This document shows, piece by piece, positions 8,773-17,186 of a stretch of DNA of 63,407 nucleotides. Location of the stretch: assembly GCA_025965475.1 (NCBI GenBank), contig JAOPWV010000200.1, forward strand, positions 1 to 63,407, read 5' to 3'. The stretch is from Frankiales bacterium. Its GTDB lineage: Bacteria; Actinomycetota; Actinomycetes; Mycobacteriales; SCTD01. How positions within the stretch are numbered: position 1 is the first letter of the stretch; each line of letters starts with the position of its first letter. A model generated the notes under the pieces. It was not told the origin of the DNA. It saw only the letters and a list, made by a program, of their open reading frames with translations, and searched no databases. A program made the translations under genes and the position numbers.

Positions 8773-9716
8773 TGGGCCTGACCATCGGTGTGGACGTGGG
8801 TGGCACGAAGGTCGCGGCCGGTGTCGTGGACGAGGACGGGCAGGTCCTGCTGAGCACCCGCCGTCCGACGCCGAGCACGTCGCCCGACGACGTGGAGGAG
8901 ACCATCGCCGCCGTCGTCACCGAACTCCGCCGCCAGCACGAGGTCGAGGCCGTCGGGATCGGCGCGGCCGGCTTCATCGACGTCAAGCGGTCCACGGTCC
9001 TGTTCGCGCCCAACCTGGTCTGGCGGGACGAGCCGCTGCGCGACGACGTCGCCAAGCGGATCGACCTGCCGGTCGTGGTCGAGAACGACGCCAACTGCGC
9101 CGCCTGGGCCGAGTACCGGTTCGGGGCCGGCCGCGGCGAGGCCGACCTCGTGCTCGTCACGGTCGGCACCGGCATCGGCGGCGGCATGATCCTCGACGGC
9201 AAGCTCTACCGGGGCCGCTTCGGGATCGGTGCCGAGTTCGGCCACATGCAGGTCGTCGTCGACGGACGCCGGTGCGGCTGCGGCGGCCGGGGCTGCTGGG
9301 AGCAGTACTGCTCCGGCCGGGCGCTGCTCCACGAGGCGCGTGAGATCGCGGACGTGCAGGCGGCGTACGGCGCCCGGCTGCTCGAACTCGGCGGCGGCGA
9401 GCCGGAGGGGATCGAGTCCGTCGACGTCACCCAGGCCGCGCTCGAGGGCGACCCGGCCGCGCTCGCCTGCTTCGAGGAGCTGGGCGCCTGGCTCGGCCAG
9501 GGCCTGGCCGACCTCGCGGCGATCCTCGACCCCGGCGTGTTCGTCATCGGCGGTGGCGTCTCCGACGCGGGCGACCTGCTGCTCGACCCGGCCCGCCGGG
9601 TCTACCGCCAGAAGCTGACCGGCGTCGGCTACCGGCCGCTCGCCGACATCCGGCTCGCCGAGCTCGGCAACGAGGCCGGCCTCGTCGGCGCGGCCGACCT
9701 GGCCCGCATCCGCTGA
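8772..9716 (+). CDS. glkA: ROK-family glucokinase
   Basis: This 314-residue enzyme should phosphorylate glucose with ATP. Visible motifs are the phosphate-1 loop DVGGTK at residues 7-12, the catalytic ENDANCAAW near residue 104, VGTGIGGG, and the ROK zinc site CGCGGRGCWEQYC near residue 168. Length and sequence match actinobacterial GlkA enzymes. The start overlaps the preceding stop by one base, putting it in the ArsA-like operon; the endonuclease/exonuclease-family gene follows 13 bases later. Other ROK sugar kinases cannot be fully excluded, but glucose is by far the likeliest substrate. Confidence 0.9.
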   Translation: MGLTIGVDVGGTKVAAGVVDEDGQVLLSTRRPTPSTSPDDVEETIAAVVTELRRQHEVEAVGIGAAGFIDVKRSTVLFAPNLVWRDEPLRDDVAKRIDLPVVVENDANCAAWAEYRFGAGRGEADLVLVTVGTGIGGGMILDGKLYRGRFGIGAEFGHMQVVVDGRRCGCGGRGCWEQYCSGRALLHEAREIADVQAAYGARLLELGGGEPEGIESVDVTQAALEGDPAALACFEELGAWLGQGLADLAAILDPGVFVIGGGVSDAGDLLLDPARRVYRQKLTGVGYRPLADIRLAELGNEAGLVGAADLARIR

Positions 9717-9729
9717 CGGCGCGGCGTCC

Positions 9730-10395
9730 GTGCGGGTCCTGACCTGGAACGTCCGTGCGCTGCGCGATGACGCCGCCGGAGCCGCCGGAGCCGGGGGAGT
9801 GGCCCGGGTGCTCCGGGAGGCCGCGCCGGACATCGTGCTGGTGCAGGAGTCGCCGCACCTGTGGCGGTGGCGGTCGGCGTGCGCCCGGCTGGCCCGGCAG
9901 GCGGACCTCGTCGTCGTGACCGGTGGCCGGCCGGCCGTCGGCAACCTGATCCTCTGCTCGCTGCGGGTGGGGGTCGAGACGGCGTACGACGTACGGCTGC
10001 CGAAGCGGCGGAGCCTGCCCCCCCGCGGGGCCGCGATGGCGGTGCTCTCCGTGGACGGACGAAGGCTCGGCGTCCTCGGCACCCACCTGGACCTCGACCC
10101 GGCGGCCCGCAAGGCCAGCGCCGGGCGGGTACGGGCGGCCGCCCCGCTCGGCGTCCCGTTGCTCATCGGCGCGGACGTCAACGAGGAGCCGGGCGGTCCG
10201 GCCTGGCGGGCGCTGTCCGACGGCCTGGCCGACGTCGGGGACGGCCTGCCGCCGACGTTCAGCGTGACCTCGCCGCGGCGACGGATCGATGGGCTGTTCG
10301 CCGGGCCGGAGCTGCGGGTCGTCTCCCGCGAGGTGCTCGAGATCGGACCGGTCAGCGACCACAAGCCGGTGCTCGCCGAGCTGGCCTGGGCCTGA
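9730..10395 (+). CDS. Endonuclease/exonuclease/phosphatase (EEP) family protein
   Basis: A 221-residue protein starting RVLTWNVR, the first EEP metal-site block, followed by VQESPHLW, GTHLDLDP, GADVNEEPG (catalytic Asp/Asn) and a final VSDHKPV with the catalytic His. No signal peptide is seen, so it is probably cytosolic; nuclease versus phosphodiesterase activity cannot be decided. It closes the operon that begins with the ArsA-like gene. Confidence 0.82.
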   Translation: MRVLTWNVRALRDDAAGAAGAGGVARVLREAAPDIVLVQESPHLWRWRSACARLARQADLVVVTGGRPAVGNLILCSLRVGVETAYDVRLPKRRSLPPRGAAMAVLSVDGRRLGVLGTHLDLDPAARKASAGRVRAAAPLGVPLLIGADVNEEPGGPAWRALSDGLADVGDGLPPTFSVTSPRRRIDGLFAGPELRVVSREVLEIGPVSDHKPVLAELAWA

Positions 10396-10464
10396 CCGGC
10401 CCGGCTGCCCGGGTCGGCCACCCGGAGCAGGGACTCCCTCGTGGGTCACGAAGTGAACGCGCCG

Positions 10465-10483
10465 GCCTGACGCCGGGTCAGGC
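10465..10483. terminator. Inverted repeat between convergent genes, putative terminator
   Basis: GCCTGAC (10465-10471) and GTCAGGC (10477-10483) form a perfect 7-base stem with a 5-base loop. The right arm includes the stop of the TIGR00300 gene. It could end transcription from both sides. Confidence 0.4.
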
Positions 10484-11710
10484 GCGGGTGTATCCAGGGA
10501 CCAGCTCCTGGGCCAGCTGTTCGAGGAACAACCCGATGTCGGTGACGATGCCCACCGCCTGGGACGAGCCGCGGTCGGCCAGCTTGGTCACCGTCGCCGG
10601 GTTGATGTCGACGCTCACCAGCGGCACCGACGCGGGCAGCAGGTTGCCGGTGGCGATGGAGTGCAGCATCGTCGCGACCATGATCGCGAACCCGACGCCG
10701 GGCAGCTGCGCACGCATCGCCCGCTGACCCTCGATGACGTCGGTGTAGACGTCCGGCAGCGGACCGTCGTCGCGGACCGACCCGACCAACACGTACGCCT
10801 TGCCGGCCGTCACCACTGCGTGCATCACTCCGCCGGTGAGGGTGCCGTCCTCGACCGCCGCCGCGATGGAGCCGGACCGCCGGATCCGGTTGATGGCCCG
10901 GATGTGGTGCTCGTGGCCGTGCTCGACACCCTTGCCCTGCGCGAGGTCGACGCCGAGCGACGTACCGAACAGCGCGGACTCGATGTCGTGGGTGGCCAAC
11001 GCGTTCCCGGCGAACAGCACGTCGACGAAGTCGTGCTCCACCAGCGCGACCATGGCCGGGGCCGCTCCGGTGTGCACGATCGCCGGGCCACCGACCCAGA
11101 GGATCCTGCCGCCCTCGGCCTTCACCTCCCGCATGCGCTGCGCGATCTGCCGGACCAGCAGGGCCTGCGGCTTCTCGCTCGACACGGCGGAACTCATGAA
11201 CGCGAAGGCCGACCCGTCGGCCCTGTGCTCGCGCGGGGGCAGCACCACCTTGACGCCCCCAGCGCCGCAGACGACGCGGTCGCCCGCCTTCACATCGCTC
11301 ACCGGCACGGTGCGGATCCGGTTCCCCTCGACGAGGAGCCCGCAGTCCATCTCCGGCTGCTCGACCGGGACCCACTGGCCGTCCAGGCGGACGACGGTCT
11401 CGAGGTTCGTCGTCGAGTAGAAGTCCTCCGGGAACACCCCGTCGCGGTCGCACGAGCGGACGACGGCCTCGCCGGGATCGACGAGGTTGACCCCGTGCGC
11501 CTGCAGGCGCATGAGCAGCCGTTGGAGGGACTCCTCGTCCTCGGCCGACACGATGATCCAGGCGTGCGACTCGTCGTCGTGCGCGCGCCCTACGTCGAGC
11601 CGGTCGATCGCGTAGTCGCCGCCGTACCCGAGAACGTCGTCGAGGATGCGGGCGAGCACCCCCGCGTCCATGAGGTGCCCACTGATCTCGACGGTCTCGC
11701 TCGCCGGCAC
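10478..11710 (-). CDS. TIGR00300 / LOR-SDH domain protein, putative ornithine cyclodeaminase-type enzyme
   Basis: A 410-residue protein matching the LOR/SDH bifunctional-enzyme conserved domain family. The family includes archaeal ornithine cyclodeaminases and the C-terminal part of cyanobacterial arginine-degrading AgrE/ArgZ, which convert ornithine to proline and ammonia with NAD. Landmarks are the N-terminal ISGHLMDAG domain, the central GGPAIVHTGAAPAM, GNALATHDIE, and the C-terminal SVDINPATVTKLADRGS. The GTG at 11710 has AGGAG upstream. No arginine genes are nearby, so the substrate is inferred from the family only. Confidence 0.75.
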   Translation of the reverse strand: MPASETVEISGHLMDAGVLARILDDVLGYGGDYAIDRLDVGRAHDDESHAWIIVSAEDEESLQRLLMRLQAHGVNLVDPGEAVVRSCDRDGVFPEDFYSTTNLETVVRLDGQWVPVEQPEMDCGLLVEGNRIRTVPVSDVKAGDRVVCGAGGVKVVLPPREHRADGSAFAFMSSAVSSEKPQALLVRQIAQRMREVKAEGGRILWVGGPAIVHTGAAPAMVALVEHDFVDVLFAGNALATHDIESALFGTSLGVDLAQGKGVEHGHEHHIRAINRIRRSGSIAAAVEDGTLTGGVMHAVVTAGKAYVLVGSVRDDGPLPDVYTDVIEGQRAMRAQLPGVGFAIMVATMLHSIATGNLLPASVPLVSVDINPATVTKLADRGSSQAVGIVTDIGLFLEQLAQELVPGYTRA

Positions 11711-11734
11711 GCGTCGCTCCTGTCCTGGGAAGGG

Positions 11735-12646
11735 CTAGACGACGGCGCCGTCGTCGGGCCCGCTGTCGGTCGGGGGGGCGTCCCGCATGTGCCAGACGAG
11801 GGCGCCGGCGCCCCCGAGCATGAGCAGGATCCCGAGCAGGCCCAGGCCGAGCGAGGAGACCTGACCCACGAGGTTCGGGGCGAACACGAGAACGAGGCCG
11901 AGGACGAGCGCGACCACCGCGCCGACGGTGTGGCGCCGGATCCTCGGCACGGGAGGGGGCGGCGGCGGCACGTAGTGGTGCTGGTCCTCGAGCGCCCCGG
12001 GCTCGATCCAGGCGGGCAGTTCGTCGTCCTGCTCGTCGGGACGGCGGCGCGCCCGGCTCTCCTGCCGGGCATCCTCGCCGGGCGGCGTCACCGGTCCGGC
12101 GGGGCGCTCCTCGAGGTCCTCGGAGACCGGCCAGGGCGGGACCGGGTGGTCGCTGTCGCGGCTCCACGCCTCGACGATCTGCCGCCATGCCTCGTCGGGG
12201 TCCTCCGCCGCATCGGGGCCCGCGGGAGCAGGGGTACCGGGCGGCTCGGGCAGCAGCGGTGGCTTGAGGACCTTGGCGGCCGCGGTCCGCGGCACCGGCT
12301 GCACGAACCCGTGGGCCGTCGCGCCCGGCTGTTCCTCGGCGAGCAGGGCGGTCAGCTCGGCCACCTCGGCCCCGACGACGGCCCGAGCCTCGTCGGCGCG
12401 GGTCGGGTCGACCCAGAGCCGGTCGAGGGGCCGTTTGGGCGGTGCCACGGCGCGCGAGACGTTGTCGACGGCGCCGACCGTGGGCTCGACGTACGCCGGC
12501 ACGCCGACGGCGCCGAGGCTCTCCAGCAGCGCCTCGGACAGGCGCGGGTCGAGGTCGACGAGCGCGCCCCACTCGGCGGAGTGCAGCCCGTTGGTCCGGC
12601 GCCCCGATGGGGGCGGCGACCCCGGTGGGGGAGGCAGGGTGGTCAT
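11735..12646 (-). CDS. Pro-rich membrane protein of unknown function (DUF308-like C-terminus)
   Basis: The 303-residue protein has a soluble N-terminal half (Pro-rich start, then an alpha/beta-looking stretch to about residue 110), a long Pro/Glu/Asp-rich linker, and two C-terminal hydrophobic helices separated by a short loop. This layout recurs in actinobacterial proteins sometimes annotated DUF308. It lies between the hydrolase and TIGR00300 genes on the same strand, 11 bases after the hydrolase stop and 24 before the TIGR00300 start, so the three are probably one operon. Function unknown. Confidence 0.75.
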   Translation of the reverse strand: MTTLPPPPGSPPPSGRRTNGLHSAEWGALVDLDPRLSEALLESLGAVGVPAYVEPTVGAVDNVSRAVAPPKRPLDRLWVDPTRADEARAVVGAEVAELTALLAEEQPGATAHGFVQPVPRTAAAKVLKPPLLPEPPGTPAPAGPDAAEDPDEAWRQIVEAWSRDSDHPVPPWPVSEDLEERPAGPVTPPGEDARQESRARRRPDEQDDELPAWIEPGALEDQHHYVPPPPPPVPRIRRHTVGAVVALVLGLVLVFAPNLVGQVSSLGLGLLGILLMLGGAGALVWHMRDAPPTDSGPDDGAVV

Positions 12647-12657
12647 GTGCAGCCGTC

Positions 12658-13446
12658 CTACGCGGCGGCCGGCGCGTGGGTGCGCACGAAGTCCACGCTG
12701 CCCGCGAAGATCGTCGGGGCGTCGTTGTCGAGCGTCGCGACGTGGTAGCTGTCCTCGAGGATGCGCTCCTCGATGGTGCCACCGGCGCAGCCCTCGAGCA
12801 GCAGGCGACCGCTCAGCGGCTCGACCACATGGTCGACCCGGCTGCGGTACGCGAGCACCGGGCAGGTGATGCGGTGCAGGTCCTTGCGCACCACCGGCCA
12901 GGCCGCCTGCAGCGACGCGAAGGCCTTGAGGGGCACCCGGTCGTACGCCAGCTCGGTGACGCCCTCCTTCTTGATGTCGCTGCCGACGCCGGGAAGGGAC
13001 GGGAGCACCTTCGACAGCAACGGTGCGAATCGGGCGTCCTTGCGCTCGGTGGACACCGACGCGTTGACGAGGACCAGCCCGGCCACCTGGTCGCCGCGCT
13101 CCTCGGCCAGCCGCAGCACGAGCGTGCCGCCCATCGACAGGCCCATCGCGAACACCGTGTCGCAGCGGCCGCGCACATCGTCGAAGGCCCGCTCGATCTC
13201 GGCGTACCAGTCGGAGAAGCGGGTGGCGTTCATGTCCTGCCAGCGGGTCCCGTGTCCGGGCAGTCGCGGGGCGGCGACCGTCAGGCCGACCGCGGCCAGG
13301 TGCTCGGCCCAGGGCCGCATCGACTGGGTCGTGCCCGTGAATCCATGGCTGAGCAGGACGCCGACAGGCCCGCCGGTCAGGTCGATGGGCTCGGCACCGG
13401 GCAGCACGGGCACGGCGGTCCTCGTCTCGTCGCAGGTGGGTTGCAT
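12658..13446 (-). CDS. Alpha/beta hydrolase, carboxylesterase / monoacylglycerol lipase type
   Basis: The 262-residue hydrolase shows LLSHGFTGTTQS (oxyanion hole), GLSMGG with the nucleophile Ser, the Asp in SRVDHVV, and the catalytic His in SYHVATLD, the order seen in Est30-type carboxylesterases and bacterial monoacylglycerol lipases. The ATG at 13446 is chosen because the upstream part of the track ORF is promoter-like. The adjacent, divergent PlsC-like acyltransferase gene suggests shared use in acylglycerol metabolism, which is inference. Confidence 0.85.
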   Translation of the reverse strand: MQPTCDETRTAVPVLPGAEPIDLTGGPVGVLLSHGFTGTTQSMRPWAEHLAAVGLTVAAPRLPGHGTRWQDMNATRFSDWYAEIERAFDDVRGRCDTVFAMGLSMGGTLVLRLAEERGDQVAGLVLVNASVSTERKDARFAPLLSKVLPSLPGVGSDIKKEGVTELAYDRVPLKAFASLQAAWPVVRKDLHRITCPVLAYRSRVDHVVEPLSGRLLLEGCAGGTIEERILEDSYHVATLDNDAPTIFAGSVDFVRTHAPAAA

Positions 13447-13556
13447 CGTCGCACGACGCCCGGTCCGGCAGGCCCCGTTGCCCGCCGCGGCCGGCGGGCC
13501 TAGGGTTCCGGGAAGGCCCGAGAGACGGTCCGCCGGGTGCAAGGGGGGCGAGCAGG

Positions 13557-14297
13557 TTGTTCTACTGGCTCCTCAAGGGCTTTCTGACGCCGATCCTGCG
13601 CACGCTGTTCCGTCCGTGGGTCGAGGGCGGCGAGCGCGTGCCGTCCGAGGGCGGGGCGATCCTGGCCAGCAACCACTTGTCGTTCTCCGACTCGATCTTC
13701 CTGCCGCTCGTCGTCCCGCGCCGGATCACCTTCCTCGCCAAGGCCGACTACTTCACCGGCAAGGGCGTGAAGGGCAAGCTGAAGAGGGGCTTCTTCAGCG
13801 GCGTGGGTCAGGTCCCGATCGACCGCAGCGGCGGTGCCGCCTCCGAGGCGGCGCTCGTCACCGGCCGCCGGATCCTCGCCGACGGACGGCTGCTCGGGCT
13901 CTACCCGGAGGGGACCCGCTCGCCGGACGGCCGGCTCTACCGCGGCAAGACGGGCGTCGCCCGGATGGCCCTCGAGTGCGGTGTGCCGGTGATCCCCGTC
14001 GCGATGATCAACACCGATGTGGTCCAGCCCACCGGCAAGAAGATCCCCAACATCGGCCGGGTGGGTGTCCGCATCGGCAAGCCGCTGGACTTCAGCCGGT
14101 ACGCCGGCATGGAGGGCGACCGGTTCGTCCTGCGGTCCATCACCGACGAGATCATGTACGAGCTGATGTTGCTGTCGGGTCAGGAGTACGTCGACCAGTA
14201 CGCCACCAAGGCCAAGGCCGACATCGAGCTGGCGAAGACCGCGGCCCGCGAGGCGATGGTCAGCGACGACCCGGCGCCGGAGCGACGGGCCAGCTAG
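13557..14297 (+). CDS. 1-acyl-sn-glycerol-3-phosphate acyltransferase-like protein (PlsC family, Rv2182c-like)
   Basis: The 246-residue membrane-associated acyltransferase has NHLSFSD (HX4D catalytic motif) near residue 40 and the substrate motif EGTRSPDG near residue 120. It should transfer acyl groups to lysophosphatidic acid or a related acceptor. A TTG at 13557 behind a G-rich Shine-Dalgarno is the only plausible start. A TAGGGT at 13501 may be its -10. The same family sits in this position in M. tuberculosis (Rv2182c). It ends exactly where the convergent glpK stop begins. Confidence 0.85.
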   Translation: MFYWLLKGFLTPILRTLFRPWVEGGERVPSEGGAILASNHLSFSDSIFLPLVVPRRITFLAKADYFTGKGVKGKLKRGFFSGVGQVPIDRSGGAASEAALVTGRRILADGRLLGLYPEGTRSPDGRLYRGKTGVARMALECGVPVIPVAMINTDVVQPTGKKIPNIGRVGVRIGKPLDFSRYAGMEGDRFVLRSITDEIMYELMLLSGQEYVDQYATKAKADIELAKTAAREAMVSDDPAPERRAS

Positions 14298-15773
14298 CTA
14301 GAGCTCCTGCTCCCAGCCCTTGGCCCTTTCCACGGCCCGGGTCCACCGCGGGTACGTCCCGTCGTCGCGCACCCCGTCGGCCGGCTCGAACCGGCGGTCC
14401 AGCCGCCAGGTGTCGATGAGTTCCTGCCGGCTCGACCACACGCCGGTGCCGAGCCCGGCGAGGAACGCGGCGCCCAGGGCGGTGGTCTCCAGCACCTCCG
14501 GGCGCTGGACGGGCACCCCGAGCTGGTCGGCCTGCAGCTGGCAGAGCAGGTCGTTGGCCGACGCGCCGCCGTCGACCTGCAACTGGGGCACCTCGCAGCC
14601 GGCCTCGCTGGTCATCGCGTCGACGACGTCGCGTACCTCGAAGGCGATCGCGTCCAGGGTGGCCCTGGCGAGGTGGGCGCGGGTCGTGCCGCGGGTGATG
14701 CCGAGGACGGTGCCCCGCGCATCCGGGTCCCAGTGCGGGGCGCCGAGGCCGGTCAGGGCGGGCACGAACACGACACCGCCGCTGTCCGGGACGGAGCGGG
14801 CCAGCGCCTCGATCTCGGCGGCCGAGCCGATGAGCTGCAGCCCGTCGCGCAGCCACTGCACGGCGGAGCCGGTGACGAAGACCGAACCCTCCAGTGCGTA
14901 GACGAGCGACCCGTCGGGCTCCATCCACGCGACCGTCGTCAGCAGCCGGTCGGACAGCACCGGCGCGCTCCCCGTGTTGACCAGCACGAACGAGCCGGTG
15001 CCGTACGTGCACTTCGAGCGGCCGACCTCGTAGCAGCCCTGCCCGAACAGCGCCGCCTGCTGGTCGCCCGCGATCCCGGCGATGGGCAGGTCCAGGCCGA
15101 GGAAGGCGTCGGGGTCGGTGCGCCCGATCTCGCCGTACGACGGGACGATCTCGGGCAGCGCCGAGCGCGGCACACCGAACAGCTCGCACAGCTCGTCGCT
15201 CCAGCCTCCCTTGCGCAGGTCGTAGAGCAGGGTGCGGCTGGCGTTCGAGGCGTCGGTGACGTGCCGGCCGCCGCCGGTCAGGCGGGCCACGACGTACGCG
15301 TCGACGGTGCCGACGACGAGGCTGCCGTCGGTCACGCCCGCCCACGTCGCCGCGTCGTTCTCCGCCAGCCACCGGAGCTTGGTCGCCGTGAAGTACGGGT
15401 CCAGCCGCAACCCGGTCAGTTCGGCGACCCGCGCCTCGTGCCCGTCGCTCTTGAGCTGGTCGCACAGCTGCGTCGTACGGCGGTCCTGCCAGACGATCGC
15501 GCGGCGCGGGGCGGACAGCCGCTCCCGGGCCCAGACGACGGCCGTCTCGCGCTGGTTGGTCACCCCGACGGCCGTGACGCGCTGGTCGCGCAGGGCCACC
15601 CGGCAGGCCTGCAGCACGGAGACCCAGATCTCCTCCGGCTCGTGCTCCACCCAGCCGGGCCGGGGAAAGTGCTGCGGGAACTCCTGGTAGCCCCGGCTCA
15701 GGACCCGGCCGTCCTCGCCGACGACGAGCGCCGCGACGCCGGTGGTCCCGGCGTCGACGGCCAGGACGCTCAC
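14298..15773 (-). CDS. glpK: Glycerol kinase
   Basis: The 491-residue FGGY kinase phosphorylates glycerol to sn-glycerol 3-phosphate. Motifs include DAGTTGV at the N-terminus, TNQRETAVVW, IAGDQQAALFGQGC, YGTGSF, and the C-terminal VDGGASANDLLCQLQADQ. The GTG at 15773 overlaps the stop of the DUF1028 gene (GTGA), and the longer track ORF is that upstream gene read in another frame. No glpF or glpD is adjacent. The neighbouring PlsC-like gene uses the glycerol-phosphate backbone downstream. Confidence 0.93.
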   Translation of the reverse strand: MSVLAVDAGTTGVAALVVGEDGRVLSRGYQEFPQHFPRPGWVEHEPEEIWVSVLQACRVALRDQRVTAVGVTNQRETAVVWARERLSAPRRAIVWQDRRTTQLCDQLKSDGHEARVAELTGLRLDPYFTATKLRWLAENDAATWAGVTDGSLVVGTVDAYVVARLTGGGRHVTDASNASRTLLYDLRKGGWSDELCELFGVPRSALPEIVPSYGEIGRTDPDAFLGLDLPIAGIAGDQQAALFGQGCYEVGRSKCTYGTGSFVLVNTGSAPVLSDRLLTTVAWMEPDGSLVYALEGSVFVTGSAVQWLRDGLQLIGSAAEIEALARSVPDSGGVVFVPALTGLGAPHWDPDARGTVLGITRGTTRAHLARATLDAIAFEVRDVVDAMTSEAGCEVPQLQVDGGASANDLLCQLQADQLGVPVQRPEVLETTALGAAFLAGLGTGVWSSRQELIDTWRLDRRFEPADGVRDDGTYPRWTRAVERAKGWEQEL

Positions 15774-16582
15774 AGCGCCGCCGCCTCGCGCAGCTGCTCG
15801 AGGACGACGGGGTCGATGCCGCCCGGGACGAGGCGCTCCTCGAAGTTCTCGACCCCGGCCCAGTCCTTCAGGGAGGCGAAGCCGAGACGGCCCAGCAGGT
15901 CCTGGACCTCCTGGGCGAGATCGCCGGTCAGCGGGAGGACGGCGTCCGGATCCGGCGTCCCGAAGTAGAGGTCGTGCAGGTCGAGCAGCCGGCCCAGCTC
16001 GGGGACCGGGTCCTTGTGGTCGTCCACCCGGAGGTCGACGAGGATGTCGCTGCCGCCGCCGTACCCGCCGGCCTCGCTCACCACGAGCAGCGCCGCGCTC
16101 TGCCGGCCGCGCCTGTCGCCGCCCGCGCGGTCGGCGGCCAGCAGCGACTGGTGCAGCCGGCGGCTCAGCGGGCCGGCTGTCCCCTCGAAGGCCTGGGCGA
16201 GCGTGTCGACGACCTCCGGCCCGGTGAGGATGTTGCCCTGGGCGGCGTAGCCGTCGCCGGTGCGCCCGCCGGCCCACCCGTTGCAGCCGCTGCCGGTGAA
16301 GGTCGCGGCGCCGCCGTCCCGGTCGACGATGCCCGCCTGGCGCTGCTCGCGCTGCTCGTCCGCACCGGTCAGCGCGTCGAGCACGTCCGGTGCCGATCGG
16401 CCCTCGGCGAGCATCCGCAGGCCGTCCGGCCGGTAGGCGAGGTTCGCGAAGGACTGGGTCGCGAGGGCGCCCGCGCCGTACTGCGCCGCAGGGACGGCGG
16501 CGCCGACCGCGAGGAACTTGCTGGCGACCGCGACCCCCCATTGGGAGCCGTCGGCGCTACGGGCCACGATCGAGAACGTCAT
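15770..16582 (-). CDS. DUF1028 protein (putative Ntn-hydrolase)
   Basis: A 270-residue protein with the DUF1028 N-terminus MTFSIVARS, where the second-position Thr would be the N-terminal nucleophile of an Ntn hydrolase after Met removal. ASKFLAVGAAVPAAQYGAGALATQS is also typical of the family (only part is motif-like). A TAGGGT box 8 bases before the ATG suggests a leaderless mRNA. It is translationally coupled to glpK. Substrate unknown; some DUF1028 proteins are linked to peptidoglycan or amide hydrolysis. Confidence 0.82.
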   Translation of the reverse strand: MTFSIVARSADGSQWGVAVASKFLAVGAAVPAAQYGAGALATQSFANLAYRPDGLRMLAEGRSAPDVLDALTGADEQREQRQAGIVDRDGGAATFTGSGCNGWAGGRTGDGYAAQGNILTGPEVVDTLAQAFEGTAGPLSRRLHQSLLAADRAGGDRRGRQSAALLVVSEAGGYGGGSDILVDLRVDDHKDPVPELGRLLDLHDLYFGTPDPDAVLPLTGDLAQEVQDLLGRLGFASLKDWAGVENFEERLVPGGIDPVVLEQLREAAAL

Positions 16583-16590
16583 GCATCCGG

Positions 16591-16596
16591 ACCCTA
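16591..16596 (-). promoter_or_regulatory. Putative -10 box for the DUF1028-glpK operon
   Basis: On the minus strand TAGGGT lies 8 bases before the ATG at 16582 with no Shine-Dalgarno. It sits in the 39-base divergent gap with the exoribonuclease gene. Confidence 0.45.
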
Positions 16597-16621
16597 CGCA
16601 GGCGCAGGGCATCATCGGCGG

Positions 16622-17107
16622 GTGAGGTTCTTCTACGACGCCGAGTTCGGCGTCACCGCGCCCGTGATCACGCTGATCTCGATCGGGGTGGTCGCCGAGG
16701 ACGGGCGCGAGTACTACGCGGTCTCGAGCGAGTTCGACCCCCTGGACGTGCACCCCTGGGTGCGGGACACCGTGCTGCCGCAGCTGCCACCGGCCTCGAC
16801 GTGGAAGCCGCGCTCGCAGATCCGCGCCGAGCTGCTCGACTTCCTCGGCGCCGACCCCGTGCTGTGGGCCTGGTACGGCGCGTACGACCACGTGGCGCTG
16901 TGCCAGCTGTGGGGACAGATGCCGGAGCTGCCCCGCGCGCTGCCGCGCTTCACGATGGATGTCCGCCAACTGTGGGAACACCTTGGGCGGCCGGCGATGC
17001 CGGTGCAGGGCGAGGGGCTGCACGACGCGCTCGCCGACGCCCGGCACGTGAAGGTGCGCTGGGAGGCGCTCGCGGAGAAGGCCTATCCGCTGGGCATCGA
17101 CATCTAG
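16622..17107 (+). CDS. 3'-5' exoribonuclease, DEDDh type (Rv2179c-like)
   Basis: The 162-residue single-domain nuclease begins RFFYDAEFG with the first Asp/Glu pair (residues 6 and 8) and ends with GLHDALADARHV, which supplies the motif III His and Asp. M. tuberculosis Rv2179c defines this small family of 3'-5' exoribonucleases and lies, as here, two genes from the class II DAHP synthase. The GTG at 16622 has no clear Shine-Dalgarno, and CATCAT lies 6 bases before it, so a leaderless mRNA is possible. Confidence 0.82.
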   Translation: MRFFYDAEFGVTAPVITLISIGVVAEDGREYYAVSSEFDPLDVHPWVRDTVLPQLPPASTWKPRSQIRAELLDFLGADPVLWAWYGAYDHVALCQLWGQMPELPRALPRFTMDVRQLWEHLGRPAMPVQGEGLHDALADARHVKVRWEALAEKAYPLGIDI

Positions 17108-17151
17108 CCGGAACAAGATCTTTCCGGCCCGCGGGAAGGGCCGCGGACCGA

Positions 17152-17180
17152 TAGGTTCGACGCTCCGCGTCGTCTGGAGG
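17152..17180 (+). promoter_or_regulatory. Putative -10 box (TAGGTT) and ribosome binding site of pfk
   Basis: TAGGTT at 17152-17157 would give a roughly 25-base 5' leader ending in GGAGG at 17176-17180, 6 bases before the GTG at 17187. Confidence 0.4.
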
Positions 17181-17186
17181 CTGAAC

